DNA of 64,000 nt from the NCBI RefSeq assembly GCF_019703835.1, contig NZ_AP023054.1:3409580-3473579 (forward strand). Direction: 5' to 3'. Shown here piece by piece: positions 1-9,700 of the stretch. The position numbers and the translations under genes are program-made. Position 1 is the first letter of the stretch; each line of letters opens with the position of its first letter. The notes under the pieces were generated by a model. That model searched no databases. It was not told the DNA's origin and saw nothing but the letters and a program-made list of their open reading frames with translations. Origin of the DNA: Thaumasiovibrio subtropicus. GTDB taxonomy: Bacteria > Pseudomonadota > Gammaproteobacteria > Enterobacterales > Vibrionaceae.

Positions 1-1
1 G

Positions 2-1126
2 ATCCGTCAAGAGATCATGCTGCTAGATCGCTACCACTTCACGGATGATCAAATTCAGTATCTCGAGGCAAAATCACCTTACTTGAGTAAGTCGTTTCTA
101 GAGTCTCTGCGTTACTTTCGATTTTTCCCACAACGGCAAATCGAGCTGGGTATCGGTCAGCAACACAGCAAGCAGCCGCAACTCACCATCACCATTCAAG
201 GAAGCTGGAAAGACACTATCCTCTATGAAACCTTGATAATGAGCATTGTCTCCGAAGTGCGAAATCGCCGCCGTTGGGGGCAAATACCCGTCGAGCAATT
301 TCGAAAAGTGCTGGTCGAAAAAGTAAAGATGATTAAGCATGCAATCGCAGAGCGCGGCATCACTAACTTCAAGTTTGCAGAAATGGGTACCCGTCGTCGC
401 TTCAGTGCCAGTGTGCAGCGTGATGTCTTGGATTATCTCCAACACGAAATTCCAAATTTACTTGTTGGTACCAGTAACTACCATCTCGCTCGCGAAATGA
501 ATTTAACGCCCATAGGCACCGTTGCACACGAATGGTTTATGGCGCACCAAGCAATGGTTAATGTACGTGACTCACAACGTGTGGCATTGAATCGTTGGAA
601 TGAAGTGTTTGCGGGTAAGCTTGGCGTGGCACTGAGTGACACCATTGGCCTTGATGCGTTCTTAAATGACTTTGATATTCGCTTAGCAAAGGCTTTCTCG
701 GGGGTACGTCACGATTCAGGCTGTCCATTCCGCTGGGGGGACCGCATGATTGCTCACTATCAAGAACTGGGTATCGATCCTTTGAGTAAAACGCTGGTCT
801 TTACCGATGGTCTCGATTTCAACCAAGCACTCGACATTTGTGAGTACTTCAAAGATAGAATCGATATTAGTTTTGGTATCGGCACTTTTCTGGCCAATGA
901 TATGGGCGGCTGGGAAAGCAGTGAAGGCGCAGTGTATCGTCCGTTATCTATGGTCATCAAAATGGTCGCTTGTAATGATTCCCCCGTCGCGAAAATCAGT
1001 GACGAACCCGAAAAAGCGATGTGTGAGGACGTTTTCTTTCTCTTAAATCTCAAACAACGTTTTGGTATCCCTATCGATCTGGATAACACGATTAAGCAAC
1101 TGCAGGCGATGCAACAAATCAGTTAA
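2..1126 (+). CDS. pncB: Nicotinate phosphoribosyltransferase, 5' end cut by the window
   Basis: Converts nicotinate and PRPP to nicotinate mononucleotide in the NAD salvage pathway; cytosolic. The frame is open from base 2 and the first visible ATG (17) is internal: E. coli PncB has about 35 further residues before the aligned point, so the true start is outside the window. Conserved family stretches are visible: GTRRRFS, VGTSNYHLA, AHEWFMAHQ, RHDSG and SFGIGT. The E. coli RHDSGDP segment reads RHDSGCP here, a change next to the phosphate-binding region. It is followed by a hairpin and converges on yjaG. Identification is confident; only the N terminus is missing. Confidence 0.95.
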   Translation: MRQEIMLLDRYHFTDDQIQYLEAKSPYLSKSFLESLRYFRFFPQRQIELGIGQQHSKQPQLTITIQGSWKDTILYETLIMSIVSEVRNRRRWGQIPVEQFRKVLVEKVKMIKHAIAERGITNFKFAEMGTRRRFSASVQRDVLDYLQHEIPNLLVGTSNYHLAREMNLTPIGTVAHEWFMAHQAMVNVRDSQRVALNRWNEVFAGKLGVALSDTIGLDAFLNDFDIRLAKAFSGVRHDSGCPFRWGDRMIAHYQELGIDPLSKTLVFTDGLDFNQALDICEYFKDRIDISFGIGTFLANDMGGWESSEGAVYRPLSMVIKMVACNDSPVAKISDEPEKAMCEDVFFLLNLKQRFGIPIDLDNTIKQLQAMQQIS

Positions 1127-1185
1127 ACGACGCTTTAGGGACAGTGAAAATAGTCATGCTCAAAAACAACAACGCCTAAAAACAA

Positions 1186-1214
1186 CAATGCCGCACTCTC
1201 AAAGTGCGGCATTG
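1186..1214 (-). terminator. Hairpin terminator between pncB and yjaG
   Basis: A perfect 12-bp inverted repeat (CAATGCCGCACT / AGTGCGGCATTG) with a 5-base loop sits between the two convergent genes. Read on the minus strand it is followed by a T-rich tail (TTGTTTTT), so it fits a terminator for yjaG; it may also stop pncB. Confidence 0.75.
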
Positions 1215-1239
1215 TCTACGCTAGTCATGGGTTAAGCCA

Positions 1240-1827
1240 TTAAAGCGCCACGCCTATATTACTGATAGGCTCTTCACGTAAATCGGCGCGAAGCCCTTTA
1301 ATCATTTCAATATCACGCTTCTCTGCGCTGCGTAGAACACGGAAGAGTTCCCACTGTACATCCCATTCGCCACAAACCGCTTCATTCTCTTTTTGATTGT
1401 CGTTAGTGACTGCACTTCCCGTCTGCGCTTCTTCTAAATCAGCCACTGTTTGCGCTGATAAGGTAGAAATTTTGACCAACGATTCCATCAAAATATCGCG
1501 ATCTAACAAACCATGTAACAAGTGAGACAGCGCGACACACGCATCAAGCGCAGGGTAAACGAGATAGATATCGTGTTCATCTTCGGCAGGCACAAGCTCT
1601 TCCAAACGCTCCAACTGACGCTCAAAATTCACTTTAGCATTTTTGACTGTCAGTGATTCCCAAAGGCTGTCTAATATCAGGTGCATTTGCATTGGATCAG
1701 CGAATTCAGTTTGCTCACAGAACAAAACATAGTTGGGATACATACGCTCACATAACGCCGTCATAAAGGTGATGTGTTGCCAAGGTTCTAATTTTTCAAG
1801 ACGAAGCTGTACTGGGTTCTGTAACAT
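1240..1827 (-). CDS. yjaG: DUF416 family protein YjaG
   Basis: A 195-residue cytosolic protein of unknown molecular role, closely resembling E. coli YjaG (about 196 residues). Shared stretches include LEPWQHITFM, CERMYPNY, VYPALDACVALS, EWDVQWE and the near-terminal LIKGLRADLREE. The open frame extends upstream to 1968, but the family start is MLQNP at 1827, so the longer form is rejected. In E. coli it lies in the hemE-nfi-yjaG-hupA neighbourhood; here it is separated from hemE by a dehydrogenase and a UDG-like gene on the opposite strand. The start region lies only 69 bases from the divergent dehydrogenase gene, so the two probably share a promoter region. Confidence 0.9.
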   Translation of the reverse strand: MLQNPVQLRLEKLEPWQHITFMTALCERMYPNYVLFCEQTEFADPMQMHLILDSLWESLTVKNAKVNFERQLERLEELVPAEDEHDIYLVYPALDACVALSHLLHGLLDRDILMESLVKISTLSAQTVADLEEAQTGSAVTNDNQKENEAVCGEWDVQWELFRVLRSAEKRDIEMIKGLRADLREEPISNIGVAL

Positions 1828-1895
1828 AGGATATTCTGCGGTTATCGTTTGAGCGCAAGTGTACTCGATTCGCGCACCGTGCAAAAGGAAAAGCC

Positions 1896-2807
1896 GTGAA
1901 CAAATTACTGATACTCTCCCGACAAAAAGAAAAGTATTTGCAACTGTTAAGCGATGCGCAACTGCCACACCTGAGCATCACCGATGACCACCAGCAAGCC
2001 AATATTGTCTTAGCAGATCCACCTCTGGTGGCTGGACAACTCGATAATTTGCCACGACTGCAATGGCTGCAATCCACCTTTGCTGGCATTGATGCCCTTA
2101 CCACAACGACGTTACGTCAAGACTACACCTTAACCAATGTGCGTGGCATTTTCGGCCCTTTGATTGCTGAGTATGTGATGGGTTATCTCATTCAACACTA
2201 CCGCGACTTTACGCGCTACGCGGATCAACAAAGAGACAATGTTTGGCAACCCCATCACTATAGCTCGCTGCAAGGCAAACGCATTCTCATTCTAGGCACA
2301 GGGTCTATTGGTGGCCACTTAGCACGTGTTGCAAAAGTGATGGGTATGAAGGTGTTGGGCCTGAACCGCTCTGGTATTGTTCGTAGTCGTGATTTCGATA
2401 AGATCTTCAATTTCGAACAACTTCACGAAGTGCTACCGCAATCAGATGTCATCGTATCGACCTTGCCGGCGACGTCTGACACACATAATTTGCTCAATCA
2501 AACCAACCTACTGGATTGTAAGGGCGCATTACTCTTTAGTGTGGGGCGCGGCGATGTTTTATCTGAATCAGGGTTGCTTGATGCTCTAGAGGCCGGCACC
2601 GTGCGCCATGCATGGCTGGACGTCTTTAAACAAGAGCCACTGCCGACGGATCACCCTCTATGGCAGCATCCTGCGGTCACGCTGACGCCACATATTGCAG
2701 CCGAGAGTTTTCCTGACCAAGTCTTCAATATCTTCTCGCACAACTACTTGCAGTGGCATGCGAGAGAGCCCCTTGATTGTGTGGTCGATTTTGACAAAGG
2801 CTATTAA
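1896..2807 (+). CDS. D-2-hydroxyacid dehydrogenase, GhrA-like
   Basis: A 303-residue NAD(P)H-dependent 2-hydroxyacid dehydrogenase, probably reducing glyoxylate, hydroxypyruvate or a similar 2-keto acid. The Rossmann dinucleotide loop GTGSIGG is at about residue 133. The catalytic arginine is in SVGRGDVL, the catalytic glutamate in the KQEPLP segment and the catalytic histidine in LTPHIAAES, so all three expected residues are present. Length and composition resemble GhrA more than the 320-400 residue SerA/PdxB group. It starts divergently from yjaG and its last 17 codons overlap the next gene. The substrate cannot be read from sequence. Confidence 0.85.
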   Translation: MNKLLILSRQKEKYLQLLSDAQLPHLSITDDHQQANIVLADPPLVAGQLDNLPRLQWLQSTFAGIDALTTTTLRQDYTLTNVRGIFGPLIAEYVMGYLIQHYRDFTRYADQQRDNVWQPHHYSSLQGKRILILGTGSIGGHLARVAKVMGMKVLGLNRSGIVRSRDFDKIFNFEQLHEVLPQSDVIVSTLPATSDTHNLLNQTNLLDCKGALLFSVGRGDVLSESGLLDALEAGTVRHAWLDVFKQEPLPTDHPLWQHPAVTLTPHIAAESFPDQVFNIFSHNYLQWHAREPLDCVVDFDKGY

Positions 2808-3426
2808 TCCCCGCGTTTCACCGTGCGATCTCTTCCAACAGGCGTGCCAGCAGGCACGCCTTTGTCGTCTTTGTGCCGAAGATATCTCCCCACGTCCGGT
2901 CGTCGTCGGCAGTCAAGACGCGCCGATTCTCATTATTGGCCAAGCCCCCGGAAAACGTGTCCATGAGACAGGCATACCATGGAATGATCCCAGCGGCGAA
3001 CGCCTACGAGACTGGCTTAACGTCGATAAAGAAACCTTTTACGACGAAAGTAAGTTTGCCATTGTACCTATGGGACTGTGTTATCCCGGGAAAGGTAAAA
3101 GTGGCGATCTACCACCACGAAAAGTGTGCGCGCCACATTGGCACCCGCAGCTCTTGCCCTTGCTAAAGCAGCATCGCTTAACCTTGCTCATCGGACAATA
3201 CGCCCAACACTACTACCTAGAGGACAAACCTAAGACGTTGACTGACACGGTTAAGCAGTGGCAACGTTACGCACCAGAGACTTTTGCGCTTCCGCATCCC
3301 TCCCCCAGAAATAGGCTGTGGTTAACGAAAAATCCGTGGTTTGAACAGGATGTAATCCCACCCCTGCGCTTAGCCGTACAGGCAGCGCTCGAAAGCAAGA
3401 AAGTGTTCACAGGAAAAAAAGCCTAA
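2758..3426 (+). CDS. Uracil-DNA glycosylase superfamily protein
   Basis: Resembles the family 4/5 type uracil-DNA glycosylase fold. Motif A appears as GQAPGKRVHETGIPWND and the C-terminal motif as HPSPRN, followed by a tryptophan-rich LWLTKNPWFE. Four cysteines (C-x2-C near the N terminus, then GLCYPG and KVCAPHW) could hold an iron-sulphur cluster as in family 4 enzymes. Motif A has Q where active family 4/5 enzymes usually have E or D, so uracil excision is not assured. No good ATG exists near the conserved start: 2758 is the nearest ATG and overlaps the dehydrogenase by 50 bases; GTG 2779 or TTG 2791 are alternatives. Co-transcription with the dehydrogenase is likely. Confidence 0.75.
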   Translation: MRESPLIVWSILTKAINPRVSPCDLFQQACQQARLCRLCAEDISPRPVVVGSQDAPILIIGQAPGKRVHETGIPWNDPSGERLRDWLNVDKETFYDESKFAIVPMGLCYPGKGKSGDLPPRKVCAPHWHPQLLPLLKQHRLTLLIGQYAQHYYLEDKPKTLTDTVKQWQRYAPETFALPHPSPRNRLWLTKNPWFEQDVIPPLRLAVQAALESKKVFTGKKA

Positions 3427-3786
3427 AAAGCTGCACGACAAACAAAATCCAACTTATTCAACAACTTAAAAGCAAGCACAAAAGAAAAATTAAGTCGGTA
3501 CAGCTTTTTGCCGCCCGGGCAGCTAAAAGGTCAAGATCAGTAGGCACACAGAAGAGCAACAATTTAAGATACTGTTTTAAAAAGACTTAATGCAATGTAC
3601 AGCAATTTCATGCTTCAGCCTTGTACAGCAAACAATGGAAAAATATGCGATTTTATGTTCACGCAGCAATTCAATACCAAAAGTTACCGCACACCCAGAG
3701 ATAAATTCGTAACCAACTGATTTTAAAATCAAATAGCAAGACGTACAGCTTTAATTGCTTTTTTCCTCGTGAACCTTATCAGAGAC
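3427..3786. other. 360-base non-coding gap with four GTACAGC repeats
   Basis: No convincing gene lies between the convergent ends of the UDG-like gene and hemE. The heptamer GTACAGC occurs four times in the same orientation at 3498, 3597, 3623 and 3743; two of these extend to TGTACAGCAA. The stretch is AT-rich. Because it lies between two gene ends it is not an obvious promoter region. Confidence 0.5.
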
Positions 3787-3814
3787 AAAAAAAGCCGCAT
3801 TTGCGGCTTTTTTT
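3787..3814 (-). terminator. hemE terminator
   Basis: AAGCCGCATTTGCGGCTT hairpin flanked by A and T runs on the two sides, just after the hemE stop. The symmetry makes it usable in both directions. Confidence 0.85.
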
Positions 3815-3817
3815 AAA

Positions 3818-4882
3818 TCATTGATGATAGGGCTTTGAGAGCTCATGGACGGCTTCGACAAAGACCCCTGCATTCTCGGGCGGCACATCCAAATGAATCC
3901 CATGCCCGAGATTAAAGACATGGCCGCTACCTTCACCAAAACCAGCCAAGATAGTGGCAACCTCCTGACGAATACGATCGGGTTGCGCGTAAAGCATTGA
4001 TGGGTCCATGTTACCTTGCAGGGCAACTTTATCTCCAATACGTGCTTTGGCATCGGCAATATTAATCGTCCAATCAAGACCAACACCGTCACACCCAGTC
4101 GCTGCAATTTGCTCTAACCACATTCCACCATTTTTGGTAAACAAGGTCACAGGTACACGACGCCCTTCATTCTCACGTACCAAACCATCAACGATTTTAT
4201 GCATGTAACGCAATGAAAACTCATTGTAGTCACGCGGCGTTAGCACACCACCCCAAGTATCAAATACCATGACAGATTGCGCACCGGCTTTGATCTGCGC
4301 ATTCAGGTAATCAATAACACTATCCGCAAGTTTATCGAGTAGTAGGTGGAGCGTTTGTGGCTCGGCGTACATCATCTTCTTAATCTTGGTAAAGGCTTTT
4401 GAACTTCCCCCCTCCACCATGTACGTGGCGAGTGTCCAAGGGCTACCTGAGAAACCAATCAGTGGCACATCACCATTCAAACCTTTACGAATCGTGCGCA
4501 CAGCATTCATGACATACTGCAGTTCACCCTCTGGATCGGGATTACCAATTTTATCGACATCCGCTTTACAGGTGATTGGACGTTCAAATTTCGGCCCCTC
4601 GCCTGTTTCAAAGTAGAGGCCAAGCCCCATCGCATCAGGAATGGTTAAAATATCAGAAAACAGAATGGCCGCATCAAGGGGAAAACGACGCAGGGGCTGT
4701 AATGTGACTTCACACGCTAGCTCTGCATTTTTACACAGCGACATAAAGTCACCAGCTTGAGCACGGGTTGCTTTATATTCTGGCAGATAACGACCAGCCT
4801 GACGCATCATCCATACTGGCGTGTGGTCAACAGGTTGCTTGAGCAAAGCACGTAAATAACGGTCGTTTTTTAGTTCTGTCAT
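3818..4882 (-). CDS. hemE: Uroporphyrinogen decarboxylase
   Basis: Decarboxylates the four acetate side chains of uroporphyrinogen III to give coproporphyrinogen III in haem synthesis; cytosolic dimer. The 354-residue product has the N-terminal signature [16 protein letters not shown] with the essential arginines, the aspartate in ILFSDIL, the [13 protein letters not shown] segment and the C-terminal FNLGHGI. The frame is open upstream to 5071, but start 4882 ([10 protein letters not shown]) matches E. coli HemE in length and has a GGAGAG ribosome site seven bases ahead. It follows nudC in the same direction, as in E. coli. Confidence 0.97.
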   Translation of the reverse strand: MTELKNDRYLRALLKQPVDHTPVWMMRQAGRYLPEYKATRAQAGDFMSLCKNAELACEVTLQPLRRFPLDAAILFSDILTIPDAMGLGLYFETGEGPKFERPITCKADVDKIGNPDPEGELQYVMNAVRTIRKGLNGDVPLIGFSGSPWTLATYMVEGGSSKAFTKIKKMMYAEPQTLHLLLDKLADSVIDYLNAQIKAGAQSVMVFDTWGGVLTPRDYNEFSLRYMHKIVDGLVRENEGRRVPVTLFTKNGGMWLEQIAATGCDGVGLDWTINIADAKARIGDKVALQGNMDPSMLYAQPDRIRQEVATILAGFGEGSGHVFNLGHGIHLDVPPENAGVFVEAVHELSKPYHQ

Positions 4883-5052
4883 CGGTCTCTCCATGGCTGA
4901 CTTTGGCGCACATTGTAACACCCTTAATGAGCCGCGATCGCCACCAAATGTTAAGCAGATCATAAATAAAGCATCATTTTGTGTCGGTTGTTTGCGACCA
5001 TGGCACAGCTCATGTAAAAAGAGCAGTGCGCTAGCAATAATAATCAGAATCA

Positions 5053-5108
5053 GTCCTTTGAAAGGACCCATAACTGCATCTTGCCCCTCCTGTTGGAGGG
5101 TTTTTTTT
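5053..5108 (+). terminator. Plus-strand terminator-like hairpin in the hemE-nudC gap
   Basis: A CCCTCC-TGTT-GGAGGG hairpin (5085-5100) is followed by eight T residues on the plus strand. A second hairpin, GTCCTTT-G-AAAGGAC, lies just before it at 5053. Both flanking genes run on the minus strand, so this orientation is unexpected. Confidence 0.5.
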
Positions 5109-5120
5109 ACCTGCTATTTA

Positions 5121-5903
5121 TCAAATGCGATCTTGGCGGATCGCCGCCAATGTATCTTCGATCAAACGACGCGCGATGGTACCGACAGGCGCCAGTGGTG
5201 GAAGATCATCTTCCTGACACCAACGCGCATCTGATAACTCACTATAGTCTGGCGCAAGGTCGCCACCAGCATAGTCTGCAATAAATCCCATCATGAGATT
5301 GGATGGAAACGCCCAAGGCTGGCTAGCCACATAACGTATGTTCTTTACTTCTATCCCTGTCTCTTCTTTCACTTCCCTAGCGACACATTGCTCTAGCGTT
5401 TCCCCAGCCTCAACAAAGCCTGCCAAGATAGTGTACATGCCATTGCGATGACGAGGATGTTGCGCTAAAAGTATTTCCCCACCCCGCCGAACGGCGACAA
5501 TGATACAAGGGGATACCCGCGGATAGTGCCACTGACCACAGCTATCACACGCCATTGCAACCAAATCTTGCCGGAACCTTGTCCTTCCACCACAGAGTCC
5601 ACAGAACTTCTGCGTTGATTTCATATGACTCAACTGCATTGCCCGTCCTGCAAGCTGAAACAAAGCGGCATCCTCTGCTAATAATCCACGCAGCGGTTGA
5701 AAGTGTGCATGCTCTGGCAGACGATCTGACTCGATCCAATACACGGGGTCGCCCTCAAAAACACCAACAGAAACAGCATTTTCCTCTGCAAAACCTAGGC
5801 TTTTTGCAGATGCATAAGGAAGTTGATTATCAATAAGCGCGATATTTCTATCGTGTACAATGCACCAATACGCATTTGTCTGCTTTTGTTCAAACTGTGA
5901 CAT
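5121..5903 (-). CDS. nudC: NAD-capped RNA hydrolase / NADH pyrophosphatase
   Basis: Nudix hydrolase that cleaves NAD(H) and removes NAD caps from RNA 5' ends. The 260-residue protein has a zinc ribbon with C101, C104, C119 and C122, then the Nudix box GFVEAGETLEQC...REVKEETG at about residues 158-180. It also has the family-defining SQPWAFPSNLM motif that separates NudC from other Nudix enzymes. Length fits E. coli NudC (257). It lies upstream of hemE on the same strand and diverges from rsd, the E. coli arrangement. Confidence 0.95.
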   Translation of the reverse strand: MSQFEQKQTNAYWCIVHDRNIALIDNQLPYASAKSLGFAEENAVSVGVFEGDPVYWIESDRLPEHAHFQPLRGLLAEDAALFQLAGRAMQLSHMKSTQKFCGLCGGRTRFRQDLVAMACDSCGQWHYPRVSPCIIVAVRRGGEILLAQHPRHRNGMYTILAGFVEAGETLEQCVAREVKEETGIEVKNIRYVASQPWAFPSNLMMGFIADYAGGDLAPDYSELSDARWCQEDDLPPLAPVGTIARRLIEDTLAAIRQDRI

Positions 5904-6045
5904 AAGGATCCTTGCAGGGTGGTTAGAATGCTGGCAAGCTATAAATGATAACGAAATGTTAATCTAAGAATAAGTATCTATTAGTAAAGCTTTTTGAGCA
6001 TACCATACGCAGCATATTTGCAGGTAGATCCACGAGGATGTCGTC

Positions 6046-6528
6046 ATGCTAAGCAAGTTTGAACAAGTACAACAACAATGGGGCGGTAACAGTGACGTGA
6101 TCGATCAATGGCTGCTCAACAGACAACAACTGCTTACCGATTATTGTAAGCTTGTCGGTCTGCCACCTTATGAGCAAGCTGCCCGTCAGTTGCCTTCGTC
6201 TTCTCAACTCGAGCTCTTTTGCGGCCAGCTCGTCGATTATATCTCTGCTGGTCATTTCAAAATCTACAACATGGTCATGGATCGTTGGAACCAAACTGGG
6301 TTTAAGGCGACACCGGAGATGACATATACCTATGAGCAGATCATGGCAACAACGGATCCTTTGCTCAATTTCAATGATAAGTATGCGGAAGTGAGCGAAG
6401 ATGATCCTCTTGAGGACTTCGACCCTGATATTTCAGCAATGGGTGAAATGATGGAAAAGCGGTTTGATTTCGAAGACCAACTGATTCAACTCATCACTGA
6501 AAGCCTCATGAAGCCACCGGGCGCTTAG
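6046..6528 (+). CDS. rsd: Anti-sigma-70 factor Rsd
   Basis: Binds region 4 of the housekeeping sigma factor in stationary phase and so favours alternative sigma factors. The 160-residue product matches the Rsd/AlgQ family by length and by the conserved FCGQLVDYISAGHFKIY segment, and by the acidic C-terminal helix region (EKRFDFEDQLIQL). Start 6046 is preceded by ACGAGGATGTCGTC, which gives a reasonable AGGA ribosome site. Its place beside nudC and downstream of rpoBC matches E. coli apart from the missing thi operon. Confidence 0.92.
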   Translation: MLSKFEQVQQQWGGNSDVIDQWLLNRQQLLTDYCKLVGLPPYEQAARQLPSSSQLELFCGQLVDYISAGHFKIYNMVMDRWNQTGFKATPEMTYTYEQIMATTDPLLNFNDKYAEVSEDDPLEDFDPDISAMGEMMEKRFDFEDQLIQLITESLMKPPGA

Positions 6529-6674
6529 TCTTCACAATAACAGCCTCAGTAAGGTATCGGTTCGATGCCTTACTTTTTCACCGCTGTAGACTCAAACCTT
6601 AAAATACATCTTCAGCGAGCGCTTTAAGCGTTTGACTCGTTCACATGCTGGCGACTATCGAAATGCAGCGGGCA

Positions 6675-6704
6675 TAAAAAAGGCATCCCGTAGGATGCCT
6701 TTTT
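6675..6704 (-). terminator. rpoBC operon terminator
   Basis: AGGCATCC-CGTA-GGATGCCT stem with an A run before and a T run after, immediately beyond the rpoC stop; it is symmetrical and can also end rsd transcription. Confidence 0.9.
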
Positions 6705-6723
6705 AAACGCTTTTTGCAGTGGC

Positions 6724-9700
6724 TTAGTTATCGCCACCTAGACCTGCATTCAGAAGTGCTGCCAAGTCTTGAGAGGCTTGCTCTGCATCAACTTGTGGTA
6801 CTTCTGGCTCCAGTTCTGCGTCACGTTTGCGTTGACGATCTTGGTGGTAAGCGAAACCGGTACCCGCTGGGATCAGACGACCCACGATAACGTTCTCTTT
6901 CAGACCACGTAGCTCATCACGCTTACCAGATACTGCCGCTTCGGTTAGTACGCGCGTTGTTTCCTGGAACGATGCCGCTGAGATGAACGACTCGGTCGCA
7001 AGTGACGCTTTAGTAATACCTAGTAGGTCACGCTCAAACAGTGCAGGCTGCTTGCCTTCAGCTTCTAGCTGACGGTTAGCAATCTTCACGCGAGAGTACT
7101 CTAGCTGCTCACCTTCTAGGAACTCAGAGTCACCAGAAGCAGAGATAGTTACCTTACGTAGCATCTGACGAATGATCGTCTCGATGTGCTTGTCGTTAAT
7201 CTTAACGCCTTGCAGACGGTAAACTTCCTGTACTTCGTTAACGATGTACTCAGCTACCGCGTGAACACCACGTAGACGGAGAATGTCATGAGGTGCTTCT
7301 GGACCATCGGCAATCACATCACCCTTCTCAACTTTTTCACCTTCGAAAACGTTAAGCTGACGATGCTTTGGAATCATCTCTTCGTACGGCGAACCGTCCA
7401 TTGGTGTGATGATTAAACGACGCTTACCTTTAGTCTCTTTACCGAACGATACTGCACCCGTGATTTCCGCAAGGATTGCAGGCTCTTTTGGCTTACGTGC
7501 TTCGAACAAGTCAGCAACGCGAGGTAGACCACCGGTGATATCCTTCGTACCGCCAGATTCCTGAGGAATACGAGATAGGGTGTCACCAATACCTACGTTA
7601 GCACCATCATCCAACTGGACAATCGCTTTACCAGGTAGGAAGTACTGCGCAGGCATGTCGGTACCCGGAATCATCACATCGTGACCATTCTCATCAACCA
7701 ACTTAATGGTAGGACGCATGTCTTTACCAGCACTTGCACGCTCAGCTGCATCAAGTACTACCACTGAAGATAGACCTGTTAGCTCATCCGTTTGGCGAGA
7801 AACCGTCACGCCGTCGATCATATCAACGAACTGTAGACGACCTTCTACCTCAGTGATGATTGGCATGGTGTGCGGATCCCAGTTAGCGATCGTTTCACCA
7901 GACTTAACAGCTTCGTCATTTACCTTGTTCAAGATAGTACCGTAAGGAAGCTTATAGCTCTCCTTCGTACGACCGAACTCATCAACGATAGTTAGCTCAG
8001 ATGCACGCGAGGTGATCACTAGCTTACCTTCGTTGTTGGTAACGAACTTCGCATTGTGCAGCTTCATAGAACCATTGTTCTTAACCTGAATGCTGCTCTC
8101 TGCTGCTGCACGCGATGCCGCACCACCAATGTGGAACGTACGCATGGTTAGCTGTGTACCCGGCTCACCGATTGACTGTGCTGCGATAACACCAACGGCT
8201 TCACCTGTGTTCACCATGTGGCCACGCGCTAGGTCACGACCATAACAGAACTTACAACAACCGAAGTCATTGTCACACGTTACGACCGAACGGACTTTAA
8301 CTTGGTCAACAGAGTTCTCTTCCAGGATGTCACACCACTTCTCATCAAGAAGGGTGTTGCGAGGTGCAAGCACTTCGTTCTCTGTACCTGGTTTGATGAC
8401 ATCTTCTGCAACCACACGACCTAGTACGCGAGTACCTAGCGGCTCTTTAACATCACCACCCTCAACAAGCGCAGTCATGGTAATACCTGCATGCGTACCA
8501 CAATCATCCGATGTGATAACTACGTCTTGAGCTACGTCTACAAGACGACGCGTTAGGTAACCCGAGTTCGCTGTTTTCAGTGCGGTATCCGCTAGACCTT
8601 TACGAGCACCGTGAGTAGAGATGAAGTACTGGAGTACGTTCAGACCTTCACGGAAGTTCGCTGTGATCGGTGTTTCGATGATAGAGCCATCCGGCTTCGC
8701 CATCAGACCACGCATACCCGCTAGCTGACGAATCTGTGCCGCAGAACCACGCGCACCTGAATCGGCCATCATGTATACGCTGTTGAATGACTTCTGCTCT
8801 TCTTCTTCGCCATCACGGTTGATCACGGTTTCAGAAGACAGGTTATCCATCATCGCTTTAGCAACTTGCTCGTTCGCGGTTGCCCAGATATCGATAACTT
8901 TGTTGTAACGCTCACCTGCGGTAACCAGACCAGATTGGAACTGCTCTTGAATTTCAGCAACTTCCGCTTCTGCTTCTGCAATCTTGGTGTATTTCGCCTC
9001 TGGTACAACCATATCGTCGATACCAACAGACACACCAGACATTGCTGCGTAGGCGAAACCGGTGTACATAATTTGGTCAGCAAAAACAACAGTGTCTTTC
9101 AGACCAAGTACACGGTAACAGGTGTTCAGCAGGTTTGAGATCTGCTTCTTACCCAGCGCTTGGTTAACAAGTTCGAATGGCAGGCCTTTCGGTACGATTG
9201 CCCACAGCATGGCACGACCAACGGTAGTGTCGACCAATTTGGTTTCACTAACTTCGTTACCCTGCTCATCTTTGCTGTGTTCTGTGATACGCACTTTTAC
9301 GCGAGAGTGCAGCGCAGCATTACCTGTACGGTACGCTTTTTCTGCTTCTGCAGGGCTAGCAAGGTACATACCTTCGCCCTTCGCGTTAATCTTGTCACGT
9401 GTCATGTAGTAAAGACCCAAGACAACGTCCTGAGAAGGAACGATGATAGGATCACCTGATGCTGGCGACAGAATGTTATTTGTCGACATCATCAATGCAC
9501 GTGCTTCAAGCTGTGCTTCTAGTGTCAGTGGCAAGTGAACCGCCATCTGGTCCCCATCGAAGTCGGCGTTATAAGCCGCACACACAAGCGGGTGAAGCTG
9601 AATCGCTTTACCTTCGATGAGCACAGGTTCGAACGCCTGAATACCCAAACGGTGCAGTGTTGGTGCACGGTTAAGCATTACTGGGTGTTCGCGAATAACT

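Noticed and set aside
4883..5071. N-terminal extension of hemE with a hydrophobic start
   Set aside because: The family start at 4882 has a ribosome site and full-length match; the extension is not conserved and is treated as intergenic.
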